A DNA stretch of 64,000 nt. Source: Schizochytrium sp. CCTCC M209059. Lineage: Eukaryota; Sar; Bigyra; Thraustochytrida; Thraustochytriidae. The position numbers and the translations under genes were made by a program. Shown in pieces: positions 58,747 through 64,000 of this stretch. The notes under the pieces were generated by a model. The model did not search any database, had not been told where the DNA came from, and saw only the letters and a program-made list of their open reading frames with translations. Positions within the stretch are counted from its first letter, which is position 1; the number at the start of each line of letters is the position of its first letter. Location: NCBI GenBank assembly GCA_000818945.1, contig KN805391.1, positions 258,234-322,233 on the forward strand, in the 5' to 3' direction.

Positions 58747-59613
58747 GGTCGCTCTTGCTGGCGTCGAAGTCGTCGTCGTCGTGGTCGCGGGTCGCGATGC
58801 CCCGAAATACTCTCTCCCGGGCCACGCGCGGCTCGGGAGACCTCGTGCGGACCGCGAGCAGAGACGCGACAGATCGCGCTGGGGATCCTACAGCTACTGC
58901 GCGTCGCGTGCGGCGCGCGGATCGCTTGGCCCAGGAGACTGTGCGGGCGGCCAAGCTTTCTTGGCGCTCTGCGGCCTTGGGTTTGTTGCACTTGCGGGCG
59001 TCACCGAAAGTCACGTATCGTCGAGACAAGTGAGTTTTTGTGTCGATAACTCACTTTCGTTGGGCCAACACTGTAAACAAACCAGCGTTAGCTTATTTTG
59101 ATGGTGGAAATTGGCAAACGTGGCGCCAGCTTTTCGTCCCAGGTGTGCTAGTAAAACTAGACCATGCAGAATTGTGCATGTCTCGCATTTCATCTTGGCC
59201 TAAGACATCAACCTTGTATACTTTGTTTTGCTGTGTGATTTCCATTCGTCTGTCCATTCGCTCGTTCCCCAGATGTTTCATTCAGTAAGCTCCATTTCCC
59301 TCAGGATACACGACAAGGCGGGCCTACTTCATTGAATTCCTTTTCTAAAGTAATGGCAAGCGGATTTGGCGTCACATTCTTCACGCCCATGATCCTCAAC
59401 CCTCGTGATCTTCGATGGTCCACATTTTCCAAAGTGAAGAATAGCGCGAATTCCGCATTTGCAAATCGTGCCTGCAAGCGGAGAATGCGGGACCCAAGTG
59501 CGGCAAAACCAAGGGCCACGGCGGGAGCGGCCATACCGAGATCGAAGAGCTCGCTGCGCGACGGTCTTGCGCGCGCGCAGAGGGCACGAGGACGGCGGGA
59601 GAGCGGCGAGAAG
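58747..59613. other. Divergent intergenic region, eIF2B delta / NSUN2-like
   Basis: 870 bp between two divergent ATGs. The frame of the right-hand gene stays open back to 59332, but only via TTG or an unconserved ATG at 59353, so this is taken as leader. No RNA gene is found. Confidence 0.5.
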
Positions 59614-62208
59614 ATGGGCAGACATCTCAAGGGCAAGCGTCGCGCCCGGCGCTCTGGCGGCGGGGCTGGCGGAAACCGCGGCGGCGAGGATGAGGGCGGC
59701 GACACCCGCGACAGGAGGCCCAAGGTGTGGCAGGTCAAGGTGACGACGAACCGCGTGCACAAGGCGTACTACGAGGCGCAAGGCGTCTTCAAAGACGAGG
59801 AGGACGAAAAGGCTTTTTATGCCAAGATGAACGAGGTGCTGCCGATCACGATCCGACTCGACGGCTCGAGCCCGTACGTGAAGCAGTTGCGCGAGAAGAT
59901 CCGCACGGAGCTCTCAGAGGGTCTGCCCATGGAGGTGAGCGAGGAGGAGCAAAAAATGGCTAATGTGGAGCGTGTGCTTCCGCCCCTGGCGCTTCCGTGG
60001 TACCCGAACCAGAACGCGTGGCGCTTTGGCGTGGATCGCCGGACGATGCGCAAGATCAAGTCGCTGGCAAAACTCAAGGAGTTTCTCATTGCCGAGGAGG
60101 ACACCGGAAATATCATGCGTCAGGAAGAGGCGTCGATGATTCCCCCTGAATTCCTGGACGTGAAGCCAGAGCACAATGTGCTTGATATGTGCGCTGCACC
60201 GGGTTCCAAGACAGCACAGCTCCTCGAAGCGCTGCACAAGGAGGATCGTAGCCGTAACTTTGCGCCGCCGCCAGGCGTGGTCATTGCCAACGACGCAGCG
60301 GCCAATCGTACGCACATGCTCATGAACCGTATGCGTGCCATGAACAGTCCGAACCTGATTGTCACGTGCCACAACGCGCAGACCTTTCCCTCGGTGGAGG
60401 GCATCGTCTGCAACCACGATCGCGCGCAGATCAAGGCGTACCGCGCCGAGAACGGTGAAGGATTCTTCGACCGTGTCCTGGCGGATGTTCCCTGCAGCGG
60501 GGACGGCACGATGCGCAAGTCGCCGGACATTTGGCGGACGTGGTCGCCCGCCAGCGGGCTTGTCCTGCACCCGTTGCAGCTCATGATTGCGCGACGTGGC
60601 CTCAAGGTGCTTCGGGTGGGGGGCCTTATGGTTTACTCTACCTGCAGCATTAACCCGATGGAGGACGAGGCCGTGGTCGCCGAGATCTTGCGCGGTGCGA
60701 ACGGCGCAGTCGAACTCGTCGACACTACGAGCCAGCTTCCAGATCTCGTCCGGCGCGCGGGCAAGTCGACCTGGAAGGTTGCGATTCCCGAGATTGACCC
60801 CACCAAGACTGCAAAACGCAACATTCCTGCACCCGATGAGATCAAGCCGGGTGATGACGTCGAGGGCGCACCAGAGAATCTCGGCATTCGCCAGTTTGCA
60901 ACCTTTGAGGAATACGAGGCGTATGCGAAGGACCACCCGCCCTCGAAAGACGTCCCTGCGGCGGTGAAGTCATGCTGGCCTCCAACGGAGGAGGAAGCGG
61001 CCGCATTTCATCTGGACCGCTGCATGCGCATTATGCCGAACGACCAGGATACGGGCGGCTTCTTTGTTGCGGTCCTCCGCAAGGTCAAGCCCATGCACGA
61101 GAGCCAGACGAATGGAGCAGCAGCTGCTGCCGCGCCTGAAGGTCCGAGCGCCGAGGTCGAGGCCCCGGTCAAAGAGGACGCCGACGCTGCTGTCAAAGAG
61201 GACGCCGATGCTGCTGTCAAAGAGGACGACGATGCCGCGGCCAAAGAGGAAGATGCTGATGCGCCCAAGGAAGCGACCAAGGCGGCCGAAGCGGCGGCTC
61301 TTGGCGGGACTGATGCTGAGCCGACGCAGCGTGAGGCGCAAAATATGCGCGACGATGATATGATTCGCGTCCCAGACGCTCTCTGGGACCCGGTCGTGAA
61401 CTACTTTGATATTGACTCGGCCTTTGGCGACGCCTCACAGCTTTTCTACCGCGCGGGATCTGGTGAGGCTGGTCTCGGGTCGAAGATGAACAAGCGGCGC
61501 AGGCTGGCCAAGGCGCAGGCTGTGGAGCGTAACGAGAGCAAGCCCAAGAACATTACGTTTCTGTCCAAGTCCGCGGCCCAGATTGTTCACCGCAACACGC
61601 GTCAAAAGCTGCACATTGTCAATGGTGGCATGCTTCTCTTGAAACGAACGGAGAAGCGCAAGTCTGCCGAGGACGCGTACCGCTTCACACAAGGCGCTCT
61701 GGAGCTCGTGCTTCCTTACGTCAAGTCGCGCAAGGTAGAGATCACGCTCGAGGACTTTGCTCAGCTCATTCACTTTTCCACGTTCAAGGTTGAGGCGCCG
61801 GAAGCGAAATTGGTCCGTAGCCGGTTCTTTGGTGTTCCCATCAAGGCTCTCTCACCCCGCCTTCAGGCGCATTTTGCCGAACCTGATAACCGCGGCGCTG
61901 TGATTGCCGGGCTCACGCCCGAGGATAATGAGCGCTTTCTGGATACTTTTGGCAAGCGCTTCGCTCTGTCGCTTTGGGCAGGGCTCACCTTGCATGCGCT
62001 TGTGAACAAGGAGGAGCTTCTTGGTATCTACCAATATTGCATTGGCGCCAAGCTCATGGAGCCCTGCACGCAGGACGTGGAAGCCGTTCTCGTCGAACAC
62101 CTTGCGGAGGAGGCCAGAAACCGGATGGACAAGCCCAACTCGAGGAATGAAAAGGTGGCGGCAGCACCCGAAGAAGCCAAGAGCGCTGATGATGTCGAGG
62201 CCAAGTAA
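59614..62208 (+). CDS. NSUN2/Trm4-like RNA cytosine-5 methyltransferase
   Basis: 864 aa from the ATG at 59614 (MGRHLKGKRRARR), which matches the short basic start usual for Trm4. The enzyme puts m5C on tRNAs using S-adenosylmethionine, probably in the nucleus or nucleolus. The SAM-binding motif I is DMCAAPGSKTAQLLEAL (about 190-207); the two active-site cysteines are C294 in DVPCSGDGT and C344 in YSTCSINPMEDEA, both conserved. The N-terminal VLPITIRLDGSSPYVKQLRE segment fits the family. After residue about 500 comes an Ala/Glu/Lys linker with three near-identical KEDADAAV units encoded by a short tandem repeat. The C-terminal third (about 580-830) is the NSUN2-type PUA-like region. An upstream in-frame ATG at 59353 would add about 87 residues of unconserved sequence; I reject it. 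No introns. Confidence 0.94.
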   Translation: MGRHLKGKRRARRSGGGAGGNRGGEDEGGDTRDRRPKVWQVKVTTNRVHKAYYEAQGVFKDEEDEKAFYAKMNEVLPITIRLDGSSPYVKQLREKIRTELSEGLPMEVSEEEQKMANVERVLPPLALPWYPNQNAWRFGVDRRTMRKIKSLAKLKEFLIAEEDTGNIMRQEEASMIPPEFLDVKPEHNVLDMCAAPGSKTAQLLEALHKEDRSRNFAPPPGVVIANDAAANRTHMLMNRMRAMNSPNLIVTCHNAQTFPSVEGIVCNHDRAQIKAYRAENGEGFFDRVLADVPCSGDGTMRKSPDIWRTWSPASGLVLHPLQLMIARRGLKVLRVGGLMVYSTCSINPMEDEAVVAEILRGANGAVELVDTTSQLPDLVRRAGKSTWKVAIPEIDPTKTAKRNIPAPDEIKPGDDVEGAPENLGIRQFATFEEYEAYAKDHPPSKDVPAAVKSCWPPTEEEAAAFHLDRCMRIMPNDQDTGGFFVAVLRKVKPMHESQTNGAAAAAAPEGPSAEVEAPVKEDADAAVKEDADAAVKEDDDAAAKEEDADAPKEATKAAEAAALGGTDAEPTQREAQNMRDDDMIRVPDALWDPVVNYFDIDSAFGDASQLFYRAGSGEAGLGSKMNKRRRLAKAQAVERNESKPKNITFLSKSAAQIVHRNTRQKLHIVNGGMLLLKRTEKRKSAEDAYRFTQGALELVLPYVKSRKVEITLEDFAQLIHFSTFKVEAPEAKLVRSRFFGVPIKALSPRLQAHFAEPDNRGAVIAGLTPEDNERFLDTFGKRFALSLWAGLTLHALVNKEELLGIYQYCIGAKLMEPCTQDVEAVLVEHLAEEARNRMDKPNSRNEKVAAAPEEAKSADDVEAK

Positions 62209-62359
62209 ATTCATCATTCTAACATCTACAATCTGCTAATCAATAAACCAATGCGTTTTTCTTTTGCTGTCTATTCTTTCTGGATCTTGTCCTTTAAGCC
62301 TTATGAAAAGAAGATCTACTCACCGAGGAACTGGACATGCAATCAGAACCTCTTTTAGT

Positions 62360-62850
62360 TATTTAGTAATTGAAACCTATTACCCAGCGACACTATTTTT
62401 GTCCGTGTTTGATCTTGGGCTGAGGAAAGAGACTTTTGAAGCTTTAATAGTTCTACCGAACCTCGAGTCTGTGCTACTGTATGCAAGTTTGGATCGTGCA
62501 ACAAAAGGCACGGTTAAGTAAGTGATTCTCTCATATAAAATTACTTGTATACCCCCCTCCAAAATGTCACCCTACTTTCGTGACTTCTCCGTGGTATGGA
62601 CATCTATATTGATCTATTGGAACGTGGTCGTGTATAGATACTTTTATTATGCGACGTGTAGCATTTTTTATGCGACTTTAGTAAGGGGACAAAGTTCCAA
62701 TCTACTCCCCTTCAGTTCGAGGCGTGAAAAAAACTGCTCGCTTGTTTTCGCACGTCCGCGAGTCTCTGCTTAGCGTCTAACTAATTTTTCACCCCGCAAC
62801 CCTCTGCTTAGCCCCGAATAGTTTTTTCTTAAGAGGGGCGCAATAGGGGG
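62360..62850 (+). repeat. Direct repeat copy 1 (1150-bp spacing)
   Basis: The part 62551-62850 is nearly identical to 63701-64000, with about ten scattered substitutions; offset 1150 bp at both AAAATGTCAC and AAAGTTCCAA. Left of 62550 the similarity fades gradually. It has no recognisable transposase or RT; the sequence includes GACTTTAGTAAGGGGAC and GTCTAACTAATTTTTCACC. Homology past 62850 cannot be judged because copy 2 leaves the window. Confidence 0.85.
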
Positions 62851-63509
62851 GATCTAGAAGCAGCCAATGAATGCTTGCTTGTTTTGCGAAAGAAGAGGAT
62901 AGGAAATGAGCTCGAGAGCAAGGCACTGACAGTCTTGTCTCATTCTAGCTCACCACATCTCGCCTCTTCTCGCCGCTTGTTTCTTGCGCATCCAACATTG
63001 GAGCCAAGGTGACAGCGACTGTCGCTGTGAGTGACAACAAAGTCGAGCCGGCAAATTTAATTCTGCAGAGCTCTTTTTCAATATATGAGATAATTAACAC
63101 CGAAGCAAGCGGTTTCTTCGACCAGGCCAGAATCGTCAGCAGAGCGCAGACTTTCAATGACTCGCCCTGTCAAATCTGCAAATCAATGCGTGAATTTTTG
63201 TCAATTTCACACTTGTAATGGTCTAAAATAGGTAGCGCCGCGACCGCGAATTGCTAGGATGCTTAGCATTTCACTACTGAAAACACACGTGTAATGGTCT
63301 AAAAGGCGCGCGAAGCGCCGGCCGCCTTGAAAACACGCACGGCGCGCCGCATTACGGGCTGAAGCCAGTCAGTCAATCTATGAACCTCTAAATCTCTGGC
63401 GGTTCTTTCGTAGACTCAGAGTCGAGTGTGAATTCCAAGTTCTGAAAGCTGTCTGATGGCCAATTTACGATGTGGTGTCCTCAGATTTACAAAGAGAGAA
63501 TATAGGCCA

Positions 63510-64000
63510 AAGCCTACAAGCCTCTTTTTGATAGAAAGCTATTCCAGAACATCGCAATTCTTGTGCGAGTTTAAGCTTGAGATCGAGGAAAGAAACTTGA
63601 AACGGCCAAGGACTAGGAATCTGTGCTGCTATACAAAGCCGGGATCGTGCAACGAGAGCCGGAGTTGCACAAGTTGTGGTTCTGTAAAAACTGCTTTGTA
63701 TACCCCCTCCAAAATGTCACGCGACTTACGTGACTTCTCCGTCGTATGATCATCTATATTAGTCTATTGGAACGTGGTCGGGTATAGATACTTTTATTAT
63801 GCGACCTTTAGCATTTTTTATGCGACTTTAGTAAGGGGACAAAGTTCCAATCTACTCCCCTTCAGTTCGAGGCATGAAAAAAACTGCTCGCTTGTTTTCG
63901 CACGTCCGCGAGTCTCTGCTTAGCGTCTAACTAATTTTTCACCCCGCAACCCTCTGCTTAGCCCCGAATAGTTTTTTCTTAAGAGGGGCGCAATAGGGGG
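63510..64000 (+). repeat. Direct repeat copy 2, cut by the window edge
   Basis: Second copy of the repeat, at a constant offset of 1150 bp from copy 1. The 3' 250 bp differ by only a few bases, whereas the 5' 180 bp are only partly alignable. The constant spacing without indels over 300 bp suggests recent duplication or gene conversion, or members of a longer tandem array continuing to the right. Confidence 0.85.

Larger units (their letters stand above)
62209..64000. other. AT-richer repeat-bearing right end
   Basis: From the end of the methyltransferase gene the base composition becomes clearly more AT-rich and no gene can be supported. It contains two copies of a long direct repeat (listed separately) and, between them, TGTAATGGTCTAAAA twice (63214-63228 and 63290-63304). 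It may be a transposon-derived or subtelomere-like segment. Confidence 0.6.

Noticed and set aside
59332..59613. Upstream extension of the NSUN2-like methyltransferase
   Set aside because: It starts with TTG or an unconserved ATG at 59353 and precedes the family-typical basic start at 59614; possible as a targeting leader but unsupported.
62551..64000. LTR retrotransposon with two LTRs
   Set aside because: Spacing of 1150 bp leaves only about 650 bp between the copies, with no RT/integrase, primer-binding site or polypurine tract seen; a tandem repeat or non-coding element fits better.
1..64000. CRISPR arrays, rRNA genes, tRNA genes
   Set aside because: No regularly spaced identical repeats with unique spacers, no rRNA-like stretch and no cloverleaf with a GGTTCRANNCC arm was recognised by reading; a tRNAscan or Infernal run would settle the tRNA question.

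Overview
The window is eukaryotic nuclear DNA from a GC-rich, compact, intron-poor protist genome. It has long uninterrupted ORFs, GT-AG introns of about 60-115 nt, Q/S-rich regulators with CAG-type tracts, and many microsatellites between genes. A complete eEF3 gene, a hybrid histidine kinase, a tetraspanin-like protein and RCC1/LRR surface proteins fit a stramenopile. My best guess is a labyrinthulomycete (thraustochytrid). That placement is inference from gene content and style; no rRNA or other marker gene lies in the window.

I support 19 protein genes. In order: RecQ4-type helicase (+, 5' end outside the window); bHLH-Zip factor (-); TFIIB-like protein with an added C2HC finger (-); spliced six-cysteine membrane protein (+); spliced RCC1-like membrane protein (+); tetraspanin-like protein (+); maltose-acetyltransferase-like enzyme (-); a 17-exon LRR surface protein (+); eEF3 (-) with a decayed copy of its 3' end beside it; GPH/SLC45-type MFS carrier (+); membrane hybrid histidine kinase (+); Bub2-like TBC protein (-); EF-hand/RGS protein (+); TLDc protein (-); three-repeat MYB (-); spliced four-EF-hand protein (+); a 2,224-aa ELM2/PLU-1/PHD chromatin protein (+); eIF2B delta (-); NSUN2/Trm4-like RNA methyltransferase (+). 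Neighbours are functionally unrelated housekeeping, signalling and regulatory genes on both strands, as usual in a eukaryote; I see no operon or pathway cluster.

Four regions are not ordinary coding DNA. A tandem repeat at 33.9-34.5 kb has units ending in T-runs and could be a small-RNA family. A 6.6 kb gene-poor stretch at 41.1-47.8 kb is full of tetranucleotide and CTG repeats. An eEF3 3'-end remnant lies at 18.9 kb. The AT-richer right end (62.2-64 kb) holds two copies of a repeat offset by exactly 1150 bp, the second cut by the window edge.

The strongest unusual observation is the LRR gene at 16.2-18.8 kb. Fifteen consecutive exons are each exactly 69 nt, each encodes one 23-residue leucine-rich repeat, and every intron is in the same phase. 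Any repeat exon could therefore be skipped, duplicated or shuffled without a frameshift.
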